Assembly: GCA_950295325.1 (NCBI GenBank)
Contig: OX485803.1
Location: 75,905,554 to 75,969,553 of the forward strand
Reading direction: 5' to 3'
Source: Polytrichum commune
Lineage: Eukaryota > Streptophyta > Polytrichopsida > Polytrichales > Polytrichaceae
DNA: 64,000 nucleotides
The notes beneath the pieces are model-generated. The model made no database searches, was not told where the DNA came from, and saw nothing but the letters and a program-made list of their open reading frames with translations. Positions 1 through 12,014 of this stretch are shown one piece after another (within the stretch, counting starts at the first letter, position 1; each line of letters opens with the position of its first letter). A program made the translations under genes and the position numbers.

Positions 1-125
1 GAAACACTTCTGTATGTATAGATAAATTAGACTATACGATTAATATTCTGTAAGATGTGGTGTCACCGGACACATTTGATTTGCAAGAGAGGATCCAACG
101 ATCCTGTTCTGGTTTGCGTCTGCAG

Positions 126-2910
126 AGGGAGGACATTCATATGGCAGCTTAGGAGGTACATCAATTTGTGCCCCATCAGTAGGTGTTTGGTGCAACACAA
201 AGGCCGAGAAAACATGGAATGTTTTCACTGCTCTTGGAAACATGGCTTTCGCCTATTCCTTTTCTATGATCCTCATAGAAATTCAGGTCTGGGTCCCTAA
301 ACCCTACGTCGTTCTATTTTTTTTTCTGCATAAGGGTAGGATGAGTGAACAGCATATTACCATGATGATACAACTTATTTAAATCTGAATTTAGAATGAC
401 ATCTGCTTCCATTGTTTGTGGTTTGTTTGCAATTTCTTCGCAGGACACTATAAGGAATCCGCCCTCAGAGTCCAAACAGATGAAGAAGGCCACATTCATT
501 GGAATCGTGACCACCACCTTCTTTTACATGTCAGTGGCTGTAGCTGGATATGCAGCGTTCGGTGATTCGGCTCCTGGAAACTTGCTTACTGGGTTTACTA
601 CACCGTTCTGGCTTGTGGATTTTGCAAACACCTGCATCGTCATTCATCTAATTGGAGCATACCAGGTGCCATATTCTACACAATGTTTCTTGAGTCTATA
701 CACCCTATTTGGGGTTTGATAAAAAAACTGAACAGAATAGGTTGGTGCTACTTGTTTAGGAGAGTATTGGAACCTCTACATTATCTTTAAGTCTCATAAA
801 TTGCCTAACTAAAGATATATCAAAGTCTTTAACCATTTCTATACTACCACGAATATAATCAAAGAAACAACCATAAGGTCCATAGTAAGAAGGAATATCC
901 CTAGTCTTAACATAATCCACACAGACTAGTATAAGATACACCACCTTTACCATTTCTAGGGTTGTCATAGAACATCTCAAACATAGAAGTTAATATAGAG
1001 GATTCATTCATTTCATAACCATAAGTATCAACCCATGTTTGTTCACAAGAGTCATACTCTTCATATACCTCAGAGTACCCACTTACATGTAACAGAGAGA
1101 GTGCAAGATCTAAACCCTTCATATATGTTATCAGAAATAGCTAGTAATCTCTTCTTAGTCAAAGATATTCTTCTAAATACCTGACCTTCAGCATTAATAG
1201 TAAGAACTAAATTTCTAAATGTATTTTCTCCTATAGTAGGAACATAATTTATTACTTCATTGAAATCTTCCCATTCAACCTCACTACCATAGGTTTTTCT
1301 AAAGAATCTATCATAAACATAAGTAGAACCAATGTTCTCAGACATGATAAATCCTTTTATGCTTAGAAGATTTCCTTCTGCATAGCTGTCTTCAGAAGAC
1401 TCATTGCTAATATCTGGATTGAACTGAGAATATAGATCATAGGCCTCCATAATTTACGATTAATTAAGACAATAGGATATAATATAATATATAACCAAAA
1501 GACTGGTGCATTTATAATATACAAAGAAATGTCAAAATCAGTTTACAAAATGAGAGGAGAGAGAGAGAGAGCAGGGGTGACTGAGAGTGGGTGTGTTTTA
1601 GTACTAATACTCTCCTAATCAAATAGCACCAATTTATTCAGTTTTTCAAGACAATACAAGTAGCTGAATCCATCATGTGTCCCAGTTTGATATGGCTGAC
1701 TTCTTAGCCAGATAATTGTCACTCTACATTACAGACACTGAAAGTTGTTTTAGACAACATGTGGTTTCACTAGCCTTCAGGTAAAAATCCATGTATCGAA
1801 CAGATAGATTAAGCTCGTGAGGTTCAATTCGGCTATCCTTTAATCTAATGAGAGCTTGATGACACACGTGCAACTTGTCTTCAACAAGTTGAATAAGCCT
1901 ATGGCACAATAGAGTTATGTGTAAAGTCTTGGGATCAAACTCCTAGTGAGTTGGTTAAACCGTGAGTTTAGAGCATATTCATAAACTCACCCAAGTTTTC
2001 TTCAGGCTTAACTTAACATGCTCAAAAAGTGGTGTCGGGCTATTAAAAACAGGACTTTTAGCTTGTCATACTAGAATGGGTGGGTCAAGCTAGCCTTCCA
2101 TAGGCCGAACTGGGAAATAGGCTCACAGATCCCATGGGCAGACCCTACTTTAGATCCTAGAGTTCTTTCAAAAGTTTTGGGAGGGCAAGAGGTCCAAGGG
2201 GTTTCGCCCAACTTCCAAAATATGCTCGACACACAACAAGCTAAACGAGCTTTTAATAGAGAATTCTCTCAAAGATGGATGAAACCCACAGTTGGTTTCG
2301 TCTCTCTTCAAGGACTTTATGCATAACTCTATCGGCTTTGATGGTCACAACGAGCTGGTTGCATGGTGGCTGCTCATTATTCCTTCAGCACCTACTTAGA
2401 ACATCTCTCTTGTCCGCAACTGATCAAATGAGGTAGTTGTTTGTCCTTTCAAATAAGATTTAATACATTAATCTTCATTGATTTCAGGTCTACACACAGC
2501 CGGTGTATGCTTTTGTGGAGCTCTACTGCGCCAAGAGGTGGCCCCGGAACAAATTCCTCAACAAGGAATACACCGTGAGGCTGCCAGGATTGGGGAGCTT
2601 CAAGCTCAATGCATTCCGTCTCGTGTGGCGAACTGTGTATGTGATCATCACCACCATTATCTCAATGGTGATTCCCTTCTTCAACTCTGTGTTGGCCATT
2701 CTTGGGGCTGTGGGCTTTTGGCCTCTCACAGTCTACTACCCTATTGAGATGTATATTCGGCAGGTGAAAGTGTCGCGGAGAAAGTACTGGCTCCTCCAAG
2801 CCCTCAGTCTGTTCACCCTCATTATCTCCCTAGCTGGACTTATTGGAGGTGTGGCAGGGATCATTCAAGCCTTGAAAGATGTGAAGCTTTTTGCATCCAC
2901 GGACTCATAG
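126..2910 (+). CDS. amino-acid permease (AAP/AAAP family), 3' part of gene, three exons
   Basis: Proton-coupled amino-acid transporter of the plasma membrane. Three exons read as one AAP C-terminal half: 126-286 (ends ...SMILIEIQ), 444-665 (DTIRNPPSESKQMKKATFIG..., ends IGAYQ) and 2488-2910 (VYTQPVYAFVE... to TAG). All junctions are phase 0 with gt/ag borders (gt at 287 and 666, ag before 444 and 2488). Family signatures are AFAYSFSMILIEIQDT, the IGAYQ/PVYAFVE junction and GFWPLTVYYPIEMYI; several hydrophobic membrane segments follow, ending near ASTDS. The N-terminal exons lie left of the window, and the first listed exon could start slightly earlier because the frame is open from 80. The second intron is unusually long (1,822 bp) and contains foreign antisense reading frames. 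The coding exons carry no break. The family is certain; the exact paralogue and substrate are not. Confidence 0.93.
756..1450 (-). pseudogene. decayed antisense reading frame of unknown origin inside permease intron
   Basis: Three overlapping minus-strand frames (1450-1070 starting with ATG, 1122-907, 980-756) follow one another with two frame changes in the same direction, as expected for one ancestral coding sequence of about 230 residues. The composition is low-complexity-free, rich in acidic and aromatic residues (EAYDLYSQF near the start, SYYGPYGCFFDYI near the end). I do not recognise the family. It could be a remnant of a transposon or of an endogenised virus; nothing in it proves either. 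It is antisense to the host gene and spliced out with its intron. No terminal repeats or target duplication were found around it. Confidence 0.35.
1451..2487. other. remainder of permease intron, non-coding
   Basis: No coding signal. A short GA-rich microsatellite lies at about 1552-1571. The 3' end is a normal splice acceptor (tttcag before 2488). Confidence 0.6.
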
Positions 2911-3049
2911 CCGATGATAAATTCTGCATGTACACTACTAAAACTTCTTATACACCAGGTGCTTTGGTAACAAATGGCACCATTCGAATTGAATTGGCTG
3001 AGTTCGAATCAAATTCGAATTGAAGGGCAAAAGCTGGTAACTGTGTACT

Positions 3050-3715
3050 TTGCTGCTACTCATCAGGTAGGTTCGAGGTTTCATAACAGCAAGCAATTAC
3101 GGTGAACATGACGATAGGTTCTCACAACACAATTGTTGACATCCTTTTTCGAAATTCAGGAAATACTTCTGTATGACTCCAACCATATCGATTGGCTTCT
3201 GACCTTATCTTAATTCACATGAACCTGCATGTAGACCTGAAATCAATGAATCCATCAAACTTATCCTGTTGCATCGATTTTACCACCATTTCACCAGAAG
3301 GTGGAAGGTAGAATGTTTTAATGACAGAGTACATTTGTGTATCCTGTGGAGTTATGAAGGTACAACGTCTTTAGAAGCTCTTTAGAAGATTATTAGGTTT
3401 CAAAGGTGTTGGTTTTTAATTAGTTGCTACACATCAGGGAGGCTCCAGGTTTCTCAATAGCAAGCAATTAAAGTGAACATGATATGATGATGGGTTTAGA
3501 TAACATATTTGTTGAAAATGGGGAAATACTTCTGTATGGCTCCAACCATATCTGATTGGCTTCCGACCTTGTCTTCCACATTCTACACTTCAGCTTTCAA
3601 ACATATCCTGTTGCTGTCCATTACAATCCTTTTGATTTGACCAGAAGGTAAAGGTAAAATTGTTGAGTGACATTTAATATTTGTATGATTCCTCTGGAGT
3701 ACGAAGGTTCAATCA
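3050..3715 (+). repeat. diverged tandem duplication downstream of permease
   Basis: Two head-to-tail units of roughly 365 bp, about 3050-3362 and 3421-3715. Shared landmarks in the same order are ...catcag.(g/t)aggt(t/c)c...caggtttc, agcaagcaatta, (a/g)gaaatacttctgtatg, ctccaaccatatc, ccagaaggt and the terminal gaaggt. A short related string (aacacttctgtatg) also occurs at the window's left edge. No open frame is conserved between the units. Confidence 0.7.
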
Positions 3716-4954
3716 CTGTTGCCATCTCGGTAATGAATAAGGCTTCAATTTCTCATGTATTTTATTTTATTACATTTTATGTTATCCATGATAAGGTCTT
3801 TACAACTGCATGTGATGGATGTTTCGATGGACCTCAACGAAGTATCTATAATACATGAATTGGGAACCAAACATGGGCGTGAACTCCATCTATTATGGGT
3901 GCCCTTACGAAACAGTGGTGGGATTCGCATCCAATGAATTCAAAACTCCAGATCAATTCCAGAAAAAATTAAATTAGTTAACCTATTTCAAAGTGCAACA
4001 ACAACTGACAAGCACTATTGCACGCCCTGACCTAGGATATTTTTGTTGCCATAAGATTTTCTTATGTTCTTTCTTACACAAAATGTCCACAACATTATTC
4101 AATTGCTATTAGCCGTTGCATTCTAAAAATACTCAATGACAATTCTTTACCCGAATAACTCACAATTTGACAAGTTGAATTTACGTAGACAAGCATTTAT
4201 AAGGTATAATTTTTAACACCTTACATGACATATTCCAGGTGCCACTCAACCTGGTCACTCAACCTAGTCACTCAACTGAATAGAGTATTGTTATGTCATG
4301 CACAATGCCTTAGTTTTTATCAATTTTCTTGAAATATCAATTAGTGCCTTCGGAAGTTGAGACTATACTTTGTAGAGTATTTATCTGCACAATATGCCCA
4401 TAATCTAAAATGTGTTGCCAAACCATAGGGTCATAGACTCATCTTGGCAATGTACCGTTGGCCATAGTTGAACACCTTGTTAATCTTGCAAATCCAAGTG
4501 GTCCACATGCCAATACATCAGAGGATATGCCAAATACTAGATATCTTAAGGTAAACATGCCCTTGACTCCATCATGTAAAGGCGTTGGGATTGATTTAGA
4601 CCAATCATGTGTAAGGAGTTACGTATGTCAATTTGTGTGAACCGATTTCTGGCATTTGATTTTCCACAAACCTTGTTCATTGACGTGTTTAGTTGCAATC
4701 AGTGGACGGTATTGTGGGCTTGTGAATTTCAGTTTCCTCCTTCTTATGGCCTTTGCAGGATCATTAGATTTGGCATTTGGTGTCGAATTGTGTAATTTGC
4801 AAAGCCTCCGCGAGATTTTCAATTTTCAATTTGAAAAAATTGGAGACAGAAGGCCAGGAAGCATCAAGAACCAAGTAAGACGCGCCCACTTTGAGGGGAG
4901 GTGTAGAACCTCGGACGCGCCATCGAAAATTGCATTTTGTCCCTGGCTTGCGCC
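3716..4954. other. intergenic region upstream of the kinase gene
   Basis: AT-rich spacer without a convincing gene. A minimal tandem repeat ctcaacctagtcact-like occurs at about 4245-4275. It presumably includes the kinase promoter and 5' leader; I could not place a TATA box with confidence. Confidence 0.4.
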
Positions 4955-6859
4955 ATGGAGGTTGATACTCACATTTCAGAGGATCCTGATGATTTGCCGA
5001 GGAATCTGGCAATAGACATGTCAGAGTTGCAGATAGGAAGATTCATCGCCAGGGGGGGCTGTTCAGATGTTTTCGAGGTCAACTGTCTTGGATGTAAATT
5101 TGCATTGAAAGTTTTCAACTCTGGATTTCTTCCAATTTTGGAGGGCGAGATCCACCATCCAAACATAGCACAGTTCATGGGATATTCTGTCCACCCCGCT
5201 GGGTGTGCAGTGTTGATGGAGCTCATGGAAATGGATCTACGAGGCCTTATTACGTCCCGCATGAAAAGAAGGGATAGGCCTTGGAAGAAATCTCCCAGAC
5301 CCTTCACTGATTCGGAAGCTTTGAACATTATCACCCAGATTTCAAGAGGAATGGCGTTCGTGCACTCCAGGGGAGTCATACATGGTGACCTGAGGGCCAA
5401 GTATGTAATAGCACATGAGAAAACTTATGGCATTGACATCAAAATCATGGATTTTGGTTTGTCTCGATGTTTTGGTGATCTATACTTTCCAGGTCATGTA
5501 GGCATGGGCGGTTGGCGAGCTCCAGAAATTCTGCAGTCGTCAAATCCACCATTCTACGAATTTGAGAACCAAACAGTTGACAAGAAGGCAGCCGAAGTGT
5601 ATTGTTTTGCTATGACTTGCTATGAAGTCTTGACAGGAAAGTTCCTTTTTGAAGAGGAACTGGCAGATGTAACTGTGTCATCCGTGAGAGCAGGGCTCCG
5701 ACCACAGCTGCCCGCCCATCTAAATTCTGGCCTCGTGGAGCTCATTCGCCAATGTTGGCATACGAACCCTATACTTAGGCCTACGTTCTCTGAAATCTGT
5801 GAAAGTCTTGACAGAATTCAGCGTAGAAGCCGAGAGATTGAAAACAAGCCAACATGGTTTACACACCTCCCATTTTTTCACAATTTTCTCCACAAAGATG
5901 CTGCTTCTGCAAGTGGAGAGATTGCAGAGGTTCAAATTCCGCGATGGACCGAGCTCCCGCAGATCCAAGGTGGAAATGTGGAGGAGAGGAATACATGTGC
6001 CGACCACGAGAAAATAGCGCCGAACATTTTGCGAAGTGATTCTCCTGACCGGGAAGTCCTGGTAAGCTCAACACTTGAATTTCGAGCGTCTGAACAAGTT
6101 TGTGTTCCCCAGTCGATGGAGCAAGTTCAATACCGGGAGGAAGTTTCGCAAATTGGTAGCGGTGCACTAGAGCATTTGCCGGCATTTTTAGCAATAAACC
6201 CGTCCGACCTGAAAGTAGTGAAGTTGATTGGAGAGGGAAGTTGTTCCAAGGTGTACGAGGCCACATGGCTTGGTTGCACTTTGGCAGTCAAGAGGTTCAA
6301 GTCGGCATTTGTGTCCACTCTGCACAAGGAATTATGTTTCATGACCAAGCTTCCCCATCCCCACGTCGTCAAATTGGCGGGTTTCTCCCTGGAGCCTCAA
6401 GGATTTTGGATAGTTATGGAGCTTATGGACATGGATCTACGGAGGCTGATTGAATTTCGTCTTCTAAAAAAGCACACATCACCATCAACTCAACCATTCT
6501 CCCTCCATGAGGCTGTGGATTTCATAAAGAAAATCGCATTAGGCATGAAGTTCTTGCACTCCAGGGGAGTCACACATAGGGATTTGAAGGCTTCCAATGT
6601 GGTGGTGAGGAGGCCTTCCAGTAGTAGCATTGAAGTGAAGATTATGGACTTCGGCGTGTCCCAATATATTGGAGACTCGCCTGCCAAAGGCTCAGGCACT
6701 AGGTTTTGGCGGGCACCAGAAATTTTGAAGGAGCTTGACGATGGATTGATTCAATCCACAAACATTGATCTTCAGGCTGCAGATGTTTATGCTTTTGCAA
6801 TGACTTGCTATGAGGTGTTGACAGGTCATATTCCGTTTGAAGGAGATTCATTCACATAA
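4955..6859 (+). CDS. tandem (two-domain) protein kinase, TKL-like, C-terminally truncated
   Basis: Serine/threonine (tyrosine-kinase-like group) kinase protein of 634 residues with two kinase domains. Start ATG at 4955; the frame is open slightly upstream but has no earlier ATG. Domain 1 (about residues 25-290) has a degraded glycine loop (ARGGCSDVF), Lys52 and Asp166-Phe-Gly, but the catalytic loop is HGDLRAKY (143-150), so the HRD Arg and the loop Lys and Asn are replaced: probably a pseudokinase. Domain 2 (about 419-634) has GEGSCSKVYE, Lys446, an intact HRDLKASN loop (541-548), Asp565-Phe-Gly and RAPEIL. The stop comes right after helix-F/G landmarks (CYEVLTGHIPFEGDSFT), so the end of the C-lobe is missing. 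The two domains are related to each other (shared MDLR, FAMTCYEVLTG), implying an internal duplication. Single exon as seen; substrate unknown. Confidence 0.85.
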   Translation: MEVDTHISEDPDDLPRNLAIDMSELQIGRFIARGGCSDVFEVNCLGCKFALKVFNSGFLPILEGEIHHPNIAQFMGYSVHPAGCAVLMELMEMDLRGLITSRMKRRDRPWKKSPRPFTDSEALNIITQISRGMAFVHSRGVIHGDLRAKYVIAHEKTYGIDIKIMDFGLSRCFGDLYFPGHVGMGGWRAPEILQSSNPPFYEFENQTVDKKAAEVYCFAMTCYEVLTGKFLFEEELADVTVSSVRAGLRPQLPAHLNSGLVELIRQCWHTNPILRPTFSEICESLDRIQRRSREIENKPTWFTHLPFFHNFLHKDAASASGEIAEVQIPRWTELPQIQGGNVEERNTCADHEKIAPNILRSDSPDREVLVSSTLEFRASEQVCVPQSMEQVQYREEVSQIGSGALEHLPAFLAINPSDLKVVKLIGEGSCSKVYEATWLGCTLAVKRFKSAFVSTLHKELCFMTKLPHPHVVKLAGFSLEPQGFWIVMELMDMDLRRLIEFRLLKKHTSPSTQPFSLHEAVDFIKKIALGMKFLHSRGVTHRDLKASNVVVRRPSSSSIEVKIMDFGVSQYIGDSPAKGSGTRFWRAPEILKELDDGLIQSTNIDLQAADVYAFAMTCYEVLTGHIPFEGDSFT

Positions 6860-6966
6860 GGGGATTCGTGCAGCAATCATCGATTCTGGGCACAGGCCAA
6901 AGCCCAAGAACCTCAACAGACACCCAACTTTTCTGAAATATGCGAACGACTGGGCAGCATTCAGGT
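6860..6966 (+). pseudogene. out-of-frame remnant of the kinase C-lobe end
   Basis: Just after the stop, the +1 frame reads GIRAAIIDSGHRPKPKN, and a further frame reads TPNFSEICERLGSIQ, matching the corresponding RAGLRPQLP...RPTFSEICESLDRIQ of the first kinase domain. The segment between them (the CWH/RP region) is deleted. A gt follows at 6967. This shows the stop at 6857-6859 comes from a frameshift plus deletion rather than a natural terminus. Confidence 0.7.
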
Positions 6967-8621
6967 AGGATGCTCAAGTGAATACTTAAGAGTCCCAGTG
7001 AAGTAGATGAGTAATTAAGTATTTACAACGAAGTGATCGAACGAGAATGTTTTGAAATTCTTAAACGCAGGGTTGCAAATAACTCATGGCAACAGATTAC
7101 TTTTGAGTCCGTGATAGCAGTTGCTTGGGTCACAATGCAAGTCCAATTGATTCTGGGTGAGTAGTGTATATTAGTGAGATAATACAAGGCTTTTGCTATG
7201 CATGCTTGAATACATAGTACTCTCCATCGCCATTGAACTAACAACATCTTCTCATCTGGTAATCTTGTAGGAAACATTGAAATGCATCAAAACACGCATG
7301 TCCTTGAAAAACCTGATCCCTATCTTTCATTCCATTCAACACAAACACTGTTCCAGCCGGCATACAGAGATAGGAATTTACACAAAGGTATCTGACAACT
7401 AAATGTGGAGAAGATTGGGAAGTTCATTTGCTTACTGGAGAAGACATTATATTCAGTGGCTGAAAACCAAGAATGCCAACTTACCAGGTGAGAAGATCAT
7501 ATCCATGCTTGTTTGTGAATGCATCTTTCATCAACAACTGCATGTTGTGTACCAATTGCTGGGTAGGATACTGAGGCAGCCTGATTCTACTTGTGGCCAT
7601 TGCATAGCATCCTCTTCACAAGAGATCGCATACCAAATGAAATTGCGCACCTATTGATAAATTTAACAGGCTTTGTTATATACTTTGCAGGATCATCAAA
7701 ACTGACCAAGGACGTGACTTAGGAGGAAGATACCACAGGCATTATTACAATAACAACCCCAAACCAGTATCATAACTTGATGTAGGAGGGTGCTCTCTAT
7801 CCAGGTGCGCTACAATCACATCTGGCATTGAAACTTTTAGTTCTCTGAAACCTAGCACAAAAGAAAACTCCACGCACGGGCTCCTGGAGAGCACCAATAG
7901 TTACAATCACCTAGTTTACAGGCAGGAAGATGTGTCGGCATAGTGGCAGAGGCATATTGCTATAAGTCAGCTTTGAACTTGTGCATGAATTGGCTCCTGC
8001 ATAAACTCCCTGCATGCAATATAACTTGGCAAAGTTTATTCACAAATTCTGAATTACGAGACCCAAACTAAGGTTTTGAACCTTGAAAAACCTGCTAAAC
8101 CCAATGCTAGTAAAATAACCGAAAGCACACCGCATCAGGTTAAGACCTTCCTCTCAATCGCAGAGGCCTGGATGATATTCAGCTCAACGGAACAGATTGC
8201 ACTGGCCCAGAAACTCAGTCTGAGATTCACGCCAAACGATCAGCTAAGAAAGAACAAAGAAGCTATACTGCCAGTCCTAAATCAGATTTCGATGCAGGAA
8301 AACTAAGGAGAATGATGATGGAGATACAATGCACCATCGATAATACATCCTCCAGACCTAATCACAAACGGACAGAGAGCTAACATGAGAACCCCATCAA
8401 ATCTACCAAACCAACTACAGCTACACGATCGATTCGAGAACCAGGGAAGACAAAATCTCGACGTATAGGCGGTAAGCATACTAATCGTTCTTTAGGGTGG
8501 CAAACTTATCGACACAAAATTCTATCCCCCCACTATGATCGCAACTAAGGAAGACAAAATCTCAACAAGTAGGTGGTGTTATGAAACACCATTTAGGTTA
8601 AAGCCGGGTGACGCCAAAAGC
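6967..8621. other. intergenic region between kinase and histone H3
   Basis: No gene supported. Several short open stretches occur (for example 7403-7657) with no recognisable domain. The part next to 8622 would hold the H3 3' UTR and end-processing signals, not individually identifiable. Confidence 0.45.
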
Positions 8622-9092
<471 letters not shown>

Positions 9093-9156
9093 CTAGAGAG
9101 CAATGATAGGACTTGCAATGCAGTGAAGATGATGAAGGATCTGAAGCTTGGTGTGT

Positions 9157-9192
9157 ATCTATAAGTTGTCGAAGAGCTGACGGGCGCGGGAG
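9157..9192 (-). promoter_or_regulatory. candidate histone H3 core promoter
   Basis: On the minus strand a TATA-like TTATAGATA lies about 125 bp before the H3 ATG. It is preceded by a GC-rich CTCCCGCGCCCG stretch that resembles an E2F-type element. Placement and spacing are plausible for a replication-dependent histone gene; this is an inference from sequence only. Confidence 0.35.
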
Positions 9193-9232
9193 TTTGTCCA
9201 TTTTGAATTACAAGCTTCGCGCCAACATGGAT

Positions 9233-10149
9233 GCATGTGTGGATGGATGATTTTATGTATGGATGAGGATGGATGAGGCTTCACCAGTTTTCTCTCTTTG
9301 TTTCTTTTCTTCATAGCTGCAGCTTCATAACATTAATCCTTAAAAGAGGTTGCACGGGATGGTTGGTGCACGTAGAACCTCAGTATTTTGGTGCAGAGGT
9401 GCATTTGGTGGCTGATATATAGCCCTACTTTACCGCGACTACTGTGCAACTTTTTTGTGCGGGTGGGTTTAGAAGTGTGGATGATAGCTGTGAAGTTATT
9501 TCTTGTAATGGTTATGCAGAGTATTATTATTACATTTCTAAGTGCGAGGGGGTCCGGTGGGTTGTGGAAACTGAATACGTATATGTAGTTGGCGTATACG
9601 GTGTGGGTTGGGGGGAGTGGAGGTACGCTGGACGGTGTACGTGGTCTCGTACTGGGTGGACGATGTAGTTGCAGCTAAGAGGGTACCCTTTGAGTACCCG
9701 CAAATTTACCTCAACAAGAAGGGAAAAGTTTGCAAAGCAAGGGTGAATGAATGGATAATTAATCAAATATAGAAGCTTCAAAAAGGTATCAAAGAGGTTT
9801 CCAATGCGGGTGTCGGGAGACTTTTCCAAAAAGTGCAACTACCTTTTTGACCTAACCAACTTTCCCGTTGCTTTATAGCTATTTAAATTTGTTAAGATCG
9901 TAATTTAGCCTAGATTAGAACCTTTATCACCACTTGGCATTAGTTTTGTCCTAGAAACCGACATAATTAATACTAAGCATTGAAAGTAACTACCCAAATA
10001 GATCTAAAATAGCCTAAGTACAACTCAACCTTAGTGTTACTTTTGCTCTTGAAAGAGCATCAAACCGGCACGCGCAAGTTTGATGCTCTTTTAAGAAGGT
10101 CAATTTGGGCTTGCTACTTAATGTTATGTTGGGCAATCATACCGATAAG
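9233..10149. other. intergenic region, no gene seen
   Basis: Contains a short direct repeat of ggatgagg/tggatg motifs at about 9228-9272 and otherwise unremarkable AT-rich sequence. Confidence 0.4.
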
Positions 10150-10151
10150 TA

Positions 10152-10563
10152 CTCCCTCCGTTTCAAAATAAAAGTTATGTTTTAGAAAATCCGTGGGCTT
10201 AAGGTCATTTTTCGCACGTTTAGCACAAAACTACGTGCGTTGCATTGCTCTCACTAAGTGCTTTCTAGCGAGCTAGGGGTGTCAATAATAACACCCGTTC
10301 ATCGCCATTGACTATTGACACCGATTGATCTCACACATAAAACCGCGTTGATGTGTATCGATGCCGTCGAGTCCAAATATCAATTGTTAAACAAGAGTAA
10401 ACCGTTATTTGACTTGGTAGTTCATCAGCAACAATATTTACATTGTTTCTGGCAACATTCCAGTTCGTTTGGCGAAGTTTGAGAGAAATTTCACCAAATA
10501 TAACTTTTATTTTGTAATGCAACTTATGTCCAAATGTAACTTTTTCTTTTGAAACGGAGGGAG
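10152..10563. mobile_element. Stowaway-like (Tc1/mariner) MITE
   Basis: A 412-bp non-autonomous element. The left end CTCCCTCCGTTTCAAAATA and right end (read inward) CTCCCTCCGTTTCAAAAG form the classic Stowaway terminal inverted repeat, and both ends abut a TA dinucleotide (10150-10151 and 10564-10565), the family's target duplication. The sub-terminal arms also pair (AAAGTTATG / GTAACTTTT-like). It has no transposase; it would be mobilised in trans by a mariner-like transposase. Confidence 0.92.
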
Positions 10564-10588
10564 TATTGATTAGGTGTGGATCTAATAA

Positions 10589-10672
10589 GGGCCACTTCAC
10601 ACACGAGATTGAGAGCTGGTGACTAGTACACTTCAAGCACTCTCATTGGTGGAAAGGGCAGAGCCGGTCCAA
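10589..10672. mobile_element. orphan end of a Harbinger-like MITE
   Basis: Begins TAA|GGGCCACTTCACACACGAG, the same terminus as the element at 46724-47226. The following bases up to the gcagagccgg motif match the reverse complement of that element's right end (CACTTCAAGCACTCTCATTG shared). No second terminus was found nearby, so this is a fragment. It lies 25 bp from the Stowaway-like element. Confidence 0.7.
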
Positions 10673-10889
10673 GTTCCCTCTTGTATTTCCCTCTTGTAAG
10701 AATTTGTTTGCTATCAATTCTGTGTTCTTAAAAAAAATTGATGCTCTACTAGCCAGGTTGCATCGTAATTGGTCTTGTCGATTTGGGGAGTTTCTAAAGA
10801 AGGGATTGCGATTCTTGTAAGAAGTTGTTCAATTTGTAATACTGGATCGCATCCTCTCTTCCATACAAATAACCGCGTGGTTTTTTCGT

Positions 10890-11010
10890 ACTCTGTTTTG
10901 ACACCCCCTGGCGGTTAGTTACAGATGATCCGGTAATTGAGTTTAGGAAGTAACCGGTGGGAGTTGAAACTTCTGAAGAATCACCAATTATTTTAGATAA
11001 TTTGGCAACA
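10890..11010. mobile_element. degenerate copy of the CGGTTA hAT-MITE family
   Basis: Reads GGCGGTTAGTTACAGATGA, then a CCGGT...GTAACCGGTGGGAGTTGAAA-type segment in the same order as the 226-bp MITE at 48292-48517. The termini are not recognisable; old, truncated copy. Confidence 0.5.
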
Positions 11011-11871
11011 TATTTGGACGAAAAATCACTTGGTTGCAACACTGTAAATCTATAGTCCCCCAACAATTGATTTGTAACTACAAGCAATGAATAGATAACT
11101 ACTGCCGCGACCTTAAAATTGTGAGCGGCAAGATTAAGATCTGCCTAAATACCCACCACTCCAACAACATCGAATGACAAAAATCAATTAATTTAGAACA
11201 GTACCTACTTACTTTTGTCCATAACCTAACCCTAATTGGATTCATTCTGGACCGATAGGAGCAGAAGAAGGCCAATGGAAGAGAGAGAGAAAGAGCATAG
11301 AGATGGAAAGGTGTAGTGCTCAATGCTGAGTTACTAATGTTGCAAAGCTATGGTGTGTGTGTGTGTGTGGGATCCTAGAGGCTGCTGGAGGTAGGAGGAG
11401 GAAGGAAAGAGTCGAAGCAACACACATGTTGCTCCCCGAACCACTCCCCTCCAATCCACCCACCTCTTCGAAATCCCGCCACATCGCCTTAGTGCAATAT
11501 ATATACAGCAGCTGCACCACCTCGACGCACCCACACACTCAGGGCCGGTTTACACTACGGTGGAGAAGTCCACCGGTCATGAAAAAAAGGGCATTTCTCA
11601 ATTGTGATTGGTCGAAAATGCAACTCTTGACCGGTGGGTGTTTACACTAGGTGAAGAAAACAATGGTGGCGAACTTTTCTCATGGATGATAAAATGACAT
11701 GGCCGCTTACATGGCGGCACTTTTTGGAGTTGGGCTTCTCCGGCCTCTTGAGGCCGGACAAGAAACTCCTCCTCCGGAGAAGCCCAACTCAATAAAAATT
11801 TAATTTTAAAAAACAGATCTAGATTGTAGATTTCATATCTGGTTTTCTTCAAAACCTAAGGTGTTGGCAAG

Positions 11872-11875
<4 letters not shown>

Positions 11876-11944
<69 letters not shown>
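11876..11944. repeat. (CT)n microsatellite
   Basis: Uninterrupted CT dinucleotide run of more than 30 copies inside the Harbinger element. Confidence 0.97.
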
Positions 11945-11947
<3 letters not shown>

Positions 11948-12014
11948 TTGTAGTAGCTCCTTCGCGATTTTTTTTTGTGTAATTTTTTTTCGCAATGGCT
12001 AGTTACTCACAATT

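Noticed and set aside
4764-5400. Minus-strand open frames opposite the kinase N-terminus
   Set aside because: Shadows of the kinase coding strand; no domain.
8076-8306. 76-codon plus-strand frame left of H3
   Set aside because: No ATG supporting the N-terminus, no domain, and background composition.
11334-11538. Antisense open frames with His-Thr repeats near 11.4 kb
   Set aside because: Product of a GT/CA microsatellite; no domain or gene context.
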